This document shows positions 35,101 to 43,269 of a stretch of 64,000 nucleotides of DNA, piece by piece (position 1 is the stretch's first letter; each line of letters opens with the position of its first letter). Source of the DNA: Morganella morganii (lineage in GTDB: Bacteria; Pseudomonadota; Gammaproteobacteria; Enterobacterales; Enterobacteriaceae); contig NZ_CP069157.1 in assembly GCF_019243775.1 (NCBI RefSeq), positions 434,001 through 498,000 of the forward strand. The letters run 5' to 3'. The notes beneath the pieces were generated by a model that saw nothing but the letters and a program-made list of their open reading frames with translations, was not told the DNA's origin and did no database searches. The translations under genes and the position numbers were made by a program.

Positions 35101-35149
35101 ATAAAAACGGGTTTTATGATATGAGTTAAAATAATAAAACCGGTTTTAT
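35101..35149. repeat. Paired palindromes upstream of the transposase-HisRS fusion gene
   Basis: ATAAAACCGGTTTTAT (35134-35149) is a perfect 16-bp palindrome. A near copy, ATAAAA-ACGGG-TTTTAT (35101-35117), lies with its centre about 32 bp upstream, three helical turns. They sit 55-103 bp before the fusion gene start, in the hdc divergent region, and are candidate operators. Confidence 0.65.
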
Positions 35150-35203
35150 ATTATATTACTCATTAGATAAATTTATTATTTTTAGCGATTGGAGCGCTGA
35201 CCT

Positions 35204-37105
35204 ATGCCAAGAAGAGAGCGCCTTTATTTCCCTGGATTACCACAGCTGATTAAACTTAACGGGCACAATCATGAAAAACTCTTTCAGGAAGAGAATGATT
35301 ACGCCCGCTTTCTGACCTGTGTGGACAGGTCTTTAGAATCATACAATTGCGAGCTTCATGCCTATTCACTTCAGGCAGATACGGTATTGTTGCTGCTGAC
35401 ACCAAAATCAAAAGAAGATTTAAGCCGCTTTATACAGCACATCGGACGCCAGTATGTTCCTTACTACAATAATAAATATCAGCGTACCGGGGCATTATGG
35501 GACCGGCGTTATAACAGCTGCCTTATTGAAGCAAACTCCTATTTTCTTTTAGTCTCTCAATATGTTGATACATTCACATCCGACCAGTCGGAATATAATG
35601 ATAAACATAACTTAAATTATTCAAGTTACGGTCATAACACCGGGGAATGCACTATTCCGAGAATGACTGAACATCAGTGTTATTTGCAATTAGGTAAAAC
35701 ACCGGAAGAGCGCGGGATCCATTATCAGCATTTTTTATATACCACTATCAGCCAGTCTGTTATTGAGCGTATTCAAATCTGTCTGAATCAGAATTGCGTA
35801 CTGGGCACCAATCAGTATTGCCAGAAACTGGAATTTGAAGTGAACCGGACAGTACGCCCGCATCAGAGCGGACGGCCGCGCAAACATTACAGTAATGATG
35901 TGGCGGACTGGATCTGGCTGGAAAACCGCGCCTCTAAGCTGCTGGCACGCTACTGTTATCAGGAGATCCGCTTTCCGGTGCTGGAATACTGGGATGACCA
36001 TATGAAGAATGCCGCGGCATTCGCGGATGATAACCATAACGGCCCCAAACTCAACTGCAGCCATCCGGCACTGCTGCGCGGTGAGGGTACGATGGGCTGT
36101 CTGCGGGTGATCGCACAGCATCAGCGTTTACAGTCAAAAAGCAAATTATGGTATATCGGTGCGATGTTCCGGAATGTGGCCGGGCAGAAACAGGATTTTG
36201 AACAATATCACCAGATCGGTGTGGAAGCATTCGGCTACGATAATATTGATATCGAGCTGGAACATATTTTAATGCAGTATGATTTTTTCAGTTCATTACA
36301 CCTTACGCCGTACATTGAATTAAAAATAAATACCGCCGGCAGCGAAGAAGAATTCAGCCGGTTTCGTCGGGCACTGAGAGAGTATTATCAGCCGTTTCTG
36401 CCATTCTTTGAGGAGCCGTGGCTGGTTAAACTGAAAGAGAAACCGGAGCAGTTATTATCCACACCGCACAAGCTGCTGGATATCGTTAATAAAAAAGCGC
36501 CCCGGCTCAGTGAGTTTCTCTCTGAGGCTTCCGCCGCCCGCTTCCGTCAGTTGCTCGAATCCCTCAACCGCCTGAAAATTCCGTACAGTGTGACGCCGGG
36601 ACTGTATCCGGTGAATAATTACTGTCACACCCTGTTTGAATGGCGCACCACGCATCCTGACAGCCACGATGAGCTGTTATGCCGCGGCGGCCGTTATGAT
36701 GCCAGTGCGTCGCATCTGCTGGATAAACAGGTGGCGGTCAGCGGTTTTGCGTTTATGCTCGACCCGATTATTTTCCTGATCCGCAAATGTCACAAGCAAC
36801 TGCTGCGTCAGAATGCGACCGATGTGGTGCTGATCCCGGAAAACACCCGTGCCGCCGGGCATGCGCTGATGGTCGGCCGCCGTCTGCGGATACTGTTCCC
36901 GCATTTCACCATTAAAAATGACTGCTCGGGGATGCGGATCAGTACCTGCCGCAAGAATGCGGAGCGCAACGGCAGCCGTTTTATCATTGTGGTGCCGTCA
37001 GAGGATGACAAAGCGCTGGAGCTGACTGATAAAGACAACGGAATGATTCAGTTTGTGAATGAGAATGCCATGATCGGTGTGCTGGGACACAGCGTAAACT
37101 GCTGA
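35204..37105 (+). CDS. Fusion of an inactivated REP-associated (Y1/HUH-type) transposase with a HisRS paralogue
   Basis: A 633-aa two-part protein. Residues 1-227 follow a complete RAYT-type transposase: PRRERLYFPGLPQLI, the LSRFIQHIGRQYV segment, TGALWDRRYNSCLIEANSYF, YLQLGKTPEERGIHY, and the closing GRPRK (223-227). Where the family has the catalytic H-x-H (MxNHxHLL), this protein has LQADTVLLLL (D59, T60, V61), so nicking is not expected; Y113 and Y120 remain. Residues 232-633 align over the full length of HisRS. Positions that bind histidine are kept (E294 and T296 in LRGEGT, R323, Q337, E341 in HQIGVEAFG, Y473). The motif 2 loop, the catalytic Arg of RGLDYY and the motif 3 Arg are lost, so amino-acid activation is unlikely. 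ATG 35204 follows GGAG. It is divergent from hdcT1-hdc. A histidine-sensing nucleic-acid-binding regulator is inferred. Confidence 0.85.
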   Translation: MPRRERLYFPGLPQLIKLNGHNHEKLFQEENDYARFLTCVDRSLESYNCELHAYSLQADTVLLLLTPKSKEDLSRFIQHIGRQYVPYYNNKYQRTGALWDRRYNSCLIEANSYFLLVSQYVDTFTSDQSEYNDKHNLNYSSYGHNTGECTIPRMTEHQCYLQLGKTPEERGIHYQHFLYTTISQSVIERIQICLNQNCVLGTNQYCQKLEFEVNRTVRPHQSGRPRKHYSNDVADWIWLENRASKLLARYCYQEIRFPVLEYWDDHMKNAAAFADDNHNGPKLNCSHPALLRGEGTMGCLRVIAQHQRLQSKSKLWYIGAMFRNVAGQKQDFEQYHQIGVEAFGYDNIDIELEHILMQYDFFSSLHLTPYIELKINTAGSEEEFSRFRRALREYYQPFLPFFEEPWLVKLKEKPEQLLSTPHKLLDIVNKKAPRLSEFLSEASAARFRQLLESLNRLKIPYSVTPGLYPVNNYCHTLFEWRTTHPDSHDELLCRGGRYDASASHLLDKQVAVSGFAFMLDPIIFLIRKCHKQLLRQNATDVVLIPENTRAAGHALMVGRRLRILFPHFTIKNDCSGMRISTCRKNAERNGSRFIIVVPSEDDKALELTDKDNGMIQFVNENAMIGVLGHSVNC

Positions 37106-37114
37106 GGGGAGAGG

Positions 37115-37145
37115 ATCCGCAGATATAATCAGCTTATCTGCGGAT
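37115..37145. terminator. Hairpin between convergent genes
   Basis: A perfect 11-bp stem ATCCGCAGATA / TATCTGCGGAT with a 9-nt loop lies between the fusion gene stop and the SGNH lipoprotein stop. It lacks a T-run, so it is probably a weak or Rho-assisted terminator or an mRNA end stabiliser. Confidence 0.55.
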
Positions 37146-37151
37146 AACCTG

Positions 37152-38378
37152 TTACTGCTGGCTGAGGAGAGATTCCAGCGCGTTATAGAGTGCTGTTGCG
37201 CTCTTTTCATAACCCGGACCGGAGAGATGGACTTTGTCCGGCCGTGCCAGATCACGCAGCACCCAGCTGTTAATTGCACAGTCGCCGCCCATGAACTGCT
37301 GCCAGTCCCAGTAGAGCAGACCTTCACTTTTCGCCACAGACTGCTGAATCCGCATGACATTGTGCAGATTGGCAGGCTGCTGTGAGCGGCAGTCAGGCGC
37401 GGTTTTGTTCTTGATACTGTCGCCCGGGCCGACCAGCAGGATCACCGCATCCGGCATGTTGCTGCGGATACTGCGCACCACATTGGTCAGTTGCTGACGG
37501 TAGAGATCCAAATCCAGCGTGTCATTAAAGGCTTCATTGGTACCGTAAGCCAGGATCACCATTTCCGGATCGGTCTGTGCCAGGGTATTCACCCACTGCG
37601 GCTGCCATTTTCCCGTCATGGCAATTGTCGCGCCGTTGATACCGACAGACGAGAGCATCACGCCCGGATGGCTGCGGGTGATAAACCAGCCGCCGATATT
37701 CAGCGGGCTCTGCTCATTCGCGGTGATTTCTGCCGGGAAGGTTACCGGTACACTGTCAGAAAAACGCCATTCTGAGGACGGTGCCAGGTTCAGCGTGCCG
37801 CCTTTGCCGCCGCGTACCGTAACGGAGGCCGGGTAGCCGGTCTGGTACAGCACCTGCATATCATACTGATAAGAGGACGGATTGCGCTCTTTCATGGTCA
37901 GGGTGCTGTGTGAGGTCAGCGGCGAAATAACAAAACCGCCCAGCGGGAAGTTTGGTGCATCATCTTTCCGGCTGGTCAGGAATGACCACTGATTTTTCGG
38001 CTCGGTGAAGACAAAGTTTGCCGTGCGCTGTCCGGCGATAATGCTCGGCGGCACAAAGCCGATCCCCGCGTTGCCGTAACGCGCCTGGAATTTGTCACGC
38101 AGCGTGCCGGAGAAAAAATCCGCTGCTGTATGGGAATCGCCAATCTGGACAATATGGACACGCGCGGACGGATCCCGCAGGCGGTGTGCCAGGCGGCTGA
38201 GGTTCGGATCGCCGTAGTTGGTCAGATCATTACGCGACACCGGCGGTGGTGTCTGCGGCTGTATCCACGGCTTATCCGCATCGTTCTGGCAGGAGAGCAG
38301 GGAGAGCGCTGCGGCAAACAGGGCTCCCGCACCGGCCAGTTTAAGGTGCCACGACGGGCGTTTTTGTTGTTTCATCAT
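37152..38378 (-). CDS. SGNH-hydrolase lipoprotein, probable O-acetylpeptidoglycan esterase
   Basis: A periplasmic esterase-like lipoprotein of about 408 aa. The signal peptide ends in LSLLSC, a lipobox. The SGNH blocks are visible: block I GDSHTAADFFSG (Ser nucleophile), GINGATI (block II Gly), YGTNEAF (block III Asn), and the Asp-His pair in RPDKVHLSGPGY. The start is placed at 38378 (MMKQQKRPSW) because the preceding basic run lies inside the upstream gene's end; the genes overlap by 38 bp. Third in the MBOAT-SGNH-SGNH operon, it fits the Ape-type esterase that removes acetyl groups from MurNAc. Which of the two SGNH proteins is transferase and which esterase is inferred from order. Confidence 0.78.
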   Translation of the reverse strand: MMKQQKRPSWHLKLAGAGALFAAALSLLSCQNDADKPWIQPQTPPPVSRNDLTNYGDPNLSRLAHRLRDPSARVHIVQIGDSHTAADFFSGTLRDKFQARYGNAGIGFVPPSIIAGQRTANFVFTEPKNQWSFLTSRKDDAPNFPLGGFVISPLTSHSTLTMKERNPSSYQYDMQVLYQTGYPASVTVRGGKGGTLNLAPSSEWRFSDSVPVTFPAEITANEQSPLNIGGWFITRSHPGVMLSSVGINGATIAMTGKWQPQWVNTLAQTDPEMVILAYGTNEAFNDTLDLDLYRQQLTNVVRSIRSNMPDAVILLVGPGDSIKNKTAPDCRSQQPANLHNVMRIQQSVAKSEGLLYWDWQQFMGGDCAINSWVLRDLARPDKVHLSGPGYEKSATALYNALESLLSQQ

Positions 38379-39531
38379 GTGTTTCTGTTTTTTCCTGCTG
38401 CGCCGGGGTTTCCTCCGGCGCAGCATTAAATTTAATCAGATCAAATACCGTGTCAGCGATGGCTTTCTGACCTTTGTAGGTAAAGTGAATACCGTCGCCG
38501 CTGCGCAGCTTGATAGTGCTGCTGCCGTCACCGGGGTAATCTGAATAGATCTTATCCTGATATTTGAAAATGGTATTCGCGGACAGCCAGATTTCACCGG
38601 CATTGTTAATTTCCGACTGATAGACCCCGCTCAGATAGTGTACACCATCTGACAGCTTGTCTTTGCGCATATTCGGCGGTCCTATCCATATGACGTCCAC
38701 ATCCTGTATCCGGGCCGTTAACAGAATATCCTGAATCCGTTTACGGTACTGCGCCTCCCACTCCGGAGACATAAAGCGCAGATAGCGCCCGCCGCCTTCC
38801 GGCGGCATGTCCCACGGGTCATTCGGGCCGAGGAAAACCACCATCAGGCGGATATCCGGGTTGGCTGCCAGCGTGGTTTTGACAGTTTCCGGCCAGTTGA
38901 AAAACTTCGGATACGTCAGGCCGGTACTCTGTTTGCTGAGGTTGATACTTTCAATGCCGTAGGTTTTGGCCAGACGGGATTGTAACACAGGTGCAACGCC
39001 CTGCATGAGGGAATCGCCCACGAAGAAGACTTTATCACCGGCTTCCAGATCAATAATTGATTTCGGTGTTTTTTTCGTCAGAATGTGTTCCGCAACCTGC
39101 TCCGGGTTCAGTTTCAGCACAGAATTACCGATCACCGGACGCTCCCGGTTCAGCAGCTCAGGGAAGGTCACAGACAGTGCAGCAGCCGGATAACGGTAGC
39201 CGTTGATAAAATGCAGCCCGACCTGAAACTCCTCCGGAAACGCGGTATTGCCGGGGACAGCCTCTTCCGCTTCCTCAACGATATGGTTGCCCTGTGCATA
39301 GGTCCACAGGGTCTCTCCGGCCGCCACCACGCCTTCCTGAAGGTAACCCCCCAGATCCCACGCGTAATGCCCCTCCAGCTTCGCCCACGGCGCAGGCTGG
39401 TGGTAGGTCTGTTCCCAGTAACGGGCCAGCGGGTTCTGGTTCAGCCAGACCAGTGCCACGGTTGCGGTCAGCACAATAAAGACGACCTTCAGTGCCCGCT
39501 CGAGATTTTCTGTAAAATCAAAAATTCGCAT
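38341..39531 (-). CDS. patB: SGNH-family periplasmic protein (DUF459), probable peptidoglycan O-acetyltransferase PatB
   Basis: A 396-aa protein with one N-terminal membrane anchor (VVFIVLTATVALVWL, residues 16-30) and a periplasmic SGNH domain. Block I is FVGDSLMQGVAP with the Ser nucleophile, LGPNDPWDMP gives block III Asn, and SGDGIHFTYKGQKA supplies the Asp-His pair. In Gram-negative O-acetylation systems PatB takes acetyl groups passed across the membrane by PatA and puts them on MurNAc O-6. Here the gene follows the MBOAT gene with a 14-bp overlap, which supports that role. The C-terminal tail (EETPAQQEKTETHDETTKT) is low complexity. Confidence 0.78.
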   Translation of the reverse strand: MRIFDFTENLERALKVVFIVLTATVALVWLNQNPLARYWEQTYHQPAPWAKLEGHYAWDLGGYLQEGVVAAGETLWTYAQGNHIVEEAEEAVPGNTAFPEEFQVGLHFINGYRYPAAALSVTFPELLNRERPVIGNSVLKLNPEQVAEHILTKKTPKSIIDLEAGDKVFFVGDSLMQGVAPVLQSRLAKTYGIESINLSKQSTGLTYPKFFNWPETVKTTLAANPDIRLMVVFLGPNDPWDMPPEGGGRYLRFMSPEWEAQYRKRIQDILLTARIQDVDVIWIGPPNMRKDKLSDGVHYLSGVYQSEINNAGEIWLSANTIFKYQDKIYSDYPGDGSSTIKLRSGDGIHFTYKGQKAIADTVFDLIKFNAAPEETPAQQEKTETHDETTKTPVVAP

Positions 39532-40936
39532 AGATAAAACCCGGCATTCCTGAAGGAGAGAAAATAAAGACCAGCGTCATAAAGAGCGCGAGCGGTAAAG
39601 GATACCAGATCCATGAGATCCGCTGGTAATAGTGTCCGGCGCGGTGATACAGGCTGACACACAGCGGATAGATAAACAGCAGCAGCCAGAAGGCGATAAT
39701 CAGCGGCGCACTGGCCATGACAGAGGCAATAAAGCCGTCAGCGGTCAGTTGCGTCAGCATGGTGACAGCATCACTGAGCGTGGCGCTGCGGAAGAAAATC
39801 CAGGTCAGGCAGAGCACATGGAAGGTGAAAATCCGGGCGGTCCAGACCTCGGTTTTCTGCCACAGGGTTTCCGCAGGTTCTGTGCGCGGCGGCAGCAGTT
39901 TGTGTTTGATATTCATCAGCACAATACCCAGGCCGTGCAGTGCGCCCCAGATGATAAACGGCAGCCCGACACCGTGCCAGATCCCTGAAATTACCATCGC
40001 GATAAAGGCATTGAGGTTCATCCGCAGCCAGCCCTTGCGGTTACCGCCGAGCGGGATATAAATATAATCGCGGATAAAGGTCGACAGACTGATGTGCCAG
40101 CGCGCCCAGAACTCTTTGAGGTTGGTGGCAAGATACGGCGCACTGAAGTTCAGTGGTACCCTGAAACCAAGCAGCATGGCAATCCCGGTCACCAGGTTGG
40201 TATAACCGGAGAAGTTAAAATAGATATTCCAGGCATAGGCGTACACCGCCACCAGAATCTCACCGGCGCTGTAGTTGACCGGCGAACTGAAGACCGGGTT
40301 GGCAAAGTTTTCTGACAGATAAGCACTGAATAAAAACAGTTTCACCATCGCCAGGGTGATCAGCAGCAGGGCTTTTTTGTAATCAATAATTTCCCGCGAG
40401 GCCGCCTGTACTTGCGGCATAAATGCTTTGGCGCGGTTTATCGGACCGGCGACAATGCTCGGGAAGAAGCAGAGATAAAGCACCACATCCAAAAAGGGGG
40501 CTTTTTCAATCTCTTTGCGGCAGACCGACACCACATAGCTGACAGAATGGAACGCGTAGAAGGATAACCCCAGCGGTGCCAGCACCGAAAGCACCGGCAG
40601 TTCAACCTCCACACCGGCCTGCAACAGCGCACTCTGGAGAGATTCCTGCATAAATCCGTAATATTTGAATACCGTAAAACAGCCGATGATCCCCGCCGCC
40701 AGCAGGCTGTACACTGCACGGGCGGACAGGCGGCTGCCCAGGACATTCGTCAGCAGATAAATAAACAGGGTATATCCGGCCAGCACATACGCGAAGCTTG
40801 CCTGAAATGAGAAGACAAACAGATAACTCGCCGTAATTAAAAGGATATTCTGTAAACGGGTCTTTTTTTGACAGAGCCAGTAAATCAGAAAAAAGGCAGT
40901 AAAGGAGGCAAGAAATTCAAATGAAAAGAAATTCAT
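39518..40936 (-). CDS. patA: MBOAT-family acetyl translocase, probable PatA of peptidoglycan O-acetylation
   Basis: A 472-aa inner-membrane protein with about 11-12 helices of the DltB/AlgI/PatA type. Family features are LAPLGLSFYAFHSVSYVVSV, FPSIVAGPINRAKAFMPQ, the cytoplasmic EFWARWHISLSTFIRDYIYIPLGG, and the catalytic His in VISGIWHGVGLPFIIWGALHG. It would carry acetyl groups from acetyl-CoA to the periplasm. The downstream SGNH pair without alginate or dlt genes favours the peptidoglycan system known in Neisseria, Proteus and Providencia over alginate or teichoic acid. It is first in the operon. The adjacent bax gene encodes a putative cell-wall hydrolase, a suggestive but separate unit. 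Confidence 0.85.
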   Translation of the reverse strand: MNFFSFEFLASFTAFFLIYWLCQKKTRLQNILLITASYLFVFSFQASFAYVLAGYTLFIYLLTNVLGSRLSARAVYSLLAAGIIGCFTVFKYYGFMQESLQSALLQAGVEVELPVLSVLAPLGLSFYAFHSVSYVVSVCRKEIEKAPFLDVVLYLCFFPSIVAGPINRAKAFMPQVQAASREIIDYKKALLLITLAMVKLFLFSAYLSENFANPVFSSPVNYSAGEILVAVYAYAWNIYFNFSGYTNLVTGIAMLLGFRVPLNFSAPYLATNLKEFWARWHISLSTFIRDYIYIPLGGNRKGWLRMNLNAFIAMVISGIWHGVGLPFIIWGALHGLGIVLMNIKHKLLPPRTEPAETLWQKTEVWTARIFTFHVLCLTWIFFRSATLSDAVTMLTQLTADGFIASVMASAPLIIAFWLLLFIYPLCVSLYHRAGHYYQRISWIWYPLPLALFMTLVFIFSPSGMPGFIYANF

Positions 40937-41038
40937 ATCAGGCTCTGTGCAGGCTTGTTGAAAATGTCATAATTAGCGTGCTGAGTATAATATAAGTTAT
41001 CAACCACGATTCAATAAGAATGATGAGAAGGCATAAAA

Positions 41039-41071
41039 AAACCCGCGTAATACTCAGATTAACGCGGGTTT
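41039..41071. terminator. Bidirectional-looking terminator between bax and patA
   Basis: A perfect 10-bp stem AAACCCGCGT / ACGCGGGTTT with a 13-nt loop, flanked by an A-run that reads as a T-run on the minus strand. It ends the bax transcript before patA begins. Confidence 0.85.
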
Positions 41072-41100
41072 TCGGGTGTCTGTTACGGTGAACAGAACGA

Positions 41101-41889
41101 TTATGAGTTTTGGGCTACCTTCTGTGCCGATGTGATCAGTGTTTTGTTACTGTCATACATCTGGCGGAGGTAACGGTTATAAGCATCTCCCTTCTGCGAA
41201 TAACCTTCCAGCTGACTGATAAGTTCCGGTGTGCTCAGTGAGTCATCATCACCCAGACGCTGTTTTGCCCTTTCTGAACGCAGTGAATTATAAGCACGAT
41301 GCGTATTCAGATTCTTCATGTAAGCAGTGACACTATCCTCAATAGTGCTGTATGCGTAGTAGCCCTGAACCTGTCCGGCTTTGGCACTACAGCCCCGTCC
41401 GCAACGCATACCAAAAAGGTTATTGTTGGACTGAGCCAGTTTTGATGTTCCCCAGCCTGACTCGGTTGCCGCCTGTGTGGCAACGAAGTGGGTGGGCAGG
41501 ATATCGACACGGCTCAGGAGCGCGTTCCAGTTGGTGCGCTTAGGCGAGCTGCATGTCATATCATAGCTCCGGCAAAGCTTTCCGAGCTTTGCAATATCAC
41601 TCTGTGACCAGTGTTTGGCATTCCGGCGTTCCAGTAACCAGGTGCGGTCATTCATGATTTCGCGATTCACTTTGTCAATCGCAGGGACAATGGCATTTAA
41701 AAACGCTTTCTTACGGGGTGTACCTGACGCGTATTTCTTCAAATCAGGCAGCGTTTTTTGCAGCTGCTTGTTTTGATGCGAATACGGCAAGCTTGTCGTG
41801 GTACTGGTTGAGGCAAAGCCCGAACCGGTAAAGAATAGTAAAATCAAGAAAGCGAAGACTGCATTTGTCCTCATCGAAAGAGAGGGCAT
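41101..41889 (-). CDS. bax: Bax-family glucosaminidase-domain protein
   Basis: A 262-aa secreted or periplasmic protein with signal peptide AVFAFLILLFFTGSGFAS and a C-terminal mannosyl-glycoprotein endo-beta-N-acetylglucosaminidase (GH73-like) domain. The catalytic Glu is in THFVATQAATESGWGTSKLA, followed by NNLFGMRCGRGC and YSTIEDSVTAYMKNLNTHRAY. It matches E. coli Bax (about 274 aa), whose substrate in peptidoglycan is presumed. It is a single-gene unit. Its neighbour operon O-acetylates peptidoglycan, a change known to restrain such hydrolases, so the linkage may be functional. The 298 bp upstream (41890-42187) is AT-rich with no recognised gene. Confidence 0.9.
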   Translation of the reverse strand: MPSLSMRTNAVFAFLILLFFTGSGFASTSTTTSLPYSHQNKQLQKTLPDLKKYASGTPRKKAFLNAIVPAIDKVNREIMNDRTWLLERRNAKHWSQSDIAKLGKLCRSYDMTCSSPKRTNWNALLSRVDILPTHFVATQAATESGWGTSKLAQSNNNLFGMRCGRGCSAKAGQVQGYYAYSTIEDSVTAYMKNLNTHRAYNSLRSERAKQRLGDDDSLSTPELISQLEGYSQKGDAYNRYLRQMYDSNKTLITSAQKVAQNS

Positions 41890-42187
41890 TGCTTTTTCCT
41901 CGTTTTATTGTCTGAACAAAAATCGAACGAATACTAGCAAAATAGAAAAACCAAGGCCAGCCTTATTATCCATCGTTTAATATTAATCGGGTATGCTTTG
42001 GCAGGATAAAATTCTGTTTTCTGATTTTATGTATGTCTATTAGTAAGTTAAAACGGACATCAAACGGCTGCGGATTTTAGCAAAAATGGCGGAATTATCC
42101 GGAAAATTAATGTTTTTTACGCAGTGTCCTGCCCTGTTTTCACTTTTTTCTGCGGTTTTTACCGGCCATTTTTATCAGAATTTATGA

Positions 42188-43255
42188 TTAGTAGTACTCG
42201 AAATTGAGGATTGCCGTGGTATTGATACGGCCTGCACTGAGCCGGGCGGCATCATAGACATAGTAATACGCCCAGAGATTAAAGCCGTTATTTACTTCAA
42301 TAAATTTGTCCTTTCCCCATTCAAACAGATAGGAATCCGCACGCGGCTGCCGTCCCGGCGGGTTGATCACCAGTGCACTGTTGTCATTGGTATCCGCATA
42401 ACGGCCGACGCGGATCCCCACCCCCTGTGCCGCGCCCTGTGAGGTATCAATGAGGGTTTTCATATCCCGCAGCCAGACCTGGTTGCTGGCCAGATAGGCT
42501 TTTACCGGACGGCTGGTGCGGCCGTTCAGGCGATCCCGGCAGGAGATATCCAGATGGAAACGTGTCATCCCGGCGGTTGTATTACGCAGCAGCTGTGCCC
42601 GGTCCACCTGCGGCAGTTCGACTAATAAATCCGCATTATCAAAGGTACAGGTGGTTTCACGGGGCTGATAAATGACATCCAGCGGCTGCAGGAACAGATC
42701 CTCATTATGCTCCGGCCAGTGTCCGGTCAGCAGATAAGTGAGGATATCCAGCCCGAGACGGACAAAGAACTGAAGGATGCCGACCCGTGTGGTGTCAGCG
42801 GCGATCACCGCGCCGTCAAAACGGTACTGGCTGCCGGGCACCGTCACATCACTGCGTGAGTTCTGCGGTATCACCCGTGCACTGAGGGTGAAACGTGCCT
42901 GAAGGCGGTCCGCCGGGTACGGATTCCTGCTGTAAGCGAATTTTTGGGTGCTGCCGGGCTGGAGATCGATTACCCGGAACTCGACCGGATAGCGGCCGTT
43001 CTGAAAACCGACCACAATGGAACGTTTTTGCAGGTAAGAGGCGTTGGAGACGCTGCTGCTGTAGCCGTTACAGCTGAATTCCCCGCTGTAGCGGGTATTA
43101 AAATAGAGGGTGGTCTCTGTCTGACGGTAAAAGGTTTCCGACAGATCAGCCGTCAGCGGCGGCACCTGTTTGTTGCCGTCGTTGTAGCACTCCGCCTGCG
43201 CATAACCAGTGATCAGCATCAGCAGACCGGCAAAAAAATGGGTTTTTCTGAGCAT
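42188..43255 (-). CDS. Two-domain fimbrial tip adhesin
   Basis: The last gene of the fimbrial operon, 355 aa. After a signal peptide (FFAGLLMLITGYAQA) there is an N-terminal domain of about 170 residues with no clear family match, then a pilin domain from about residue 195 (CTFDNADLLVELPQVDR, then FHLDISCRDRL) that ends in the pilin-type INTTAILNFEYY with penultimate Tyr. This lectin-plus-pilin layout is that of FimH/MrpH-type adhesins. The receptor cannot be told from sequence. It lies 14 bp after the usher gene. Confidence 0.82.
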   Translation of the reverse strand: MLRKTHFFAGLLMLITGYAQAECYNDGNKQVPPLTADLSETFYRQTETTLYFNTRYSGEFSCNGYSSSVSNASYLQKRSIVVGFQNGRYPVEFRVIDLQPGSTQKFAYSRNPYPADRLQARFTLSARVIPQNSRSDVTVPGSQYRFDGAVIAADTTRVGILQFFVRLGLDILTYLLTGHWPEHNEDLFLQPLDVIYQPRETTCTFDNADLLVELPQVDRAQLLRNTTAGMTRFHLDISCRDRLNGRTSRPVKAYLASNQVWLRDMKTLIDTSQGAAQGVGIRVGRYADTNDNSALVINPPGRQPRADSYLFEWGKDKFIEVNNGFNLWAYYYVYDAARLSAGRINTTAILNFEYY

Positions 43256-43269
43256 CGGTGATGTCTCCT

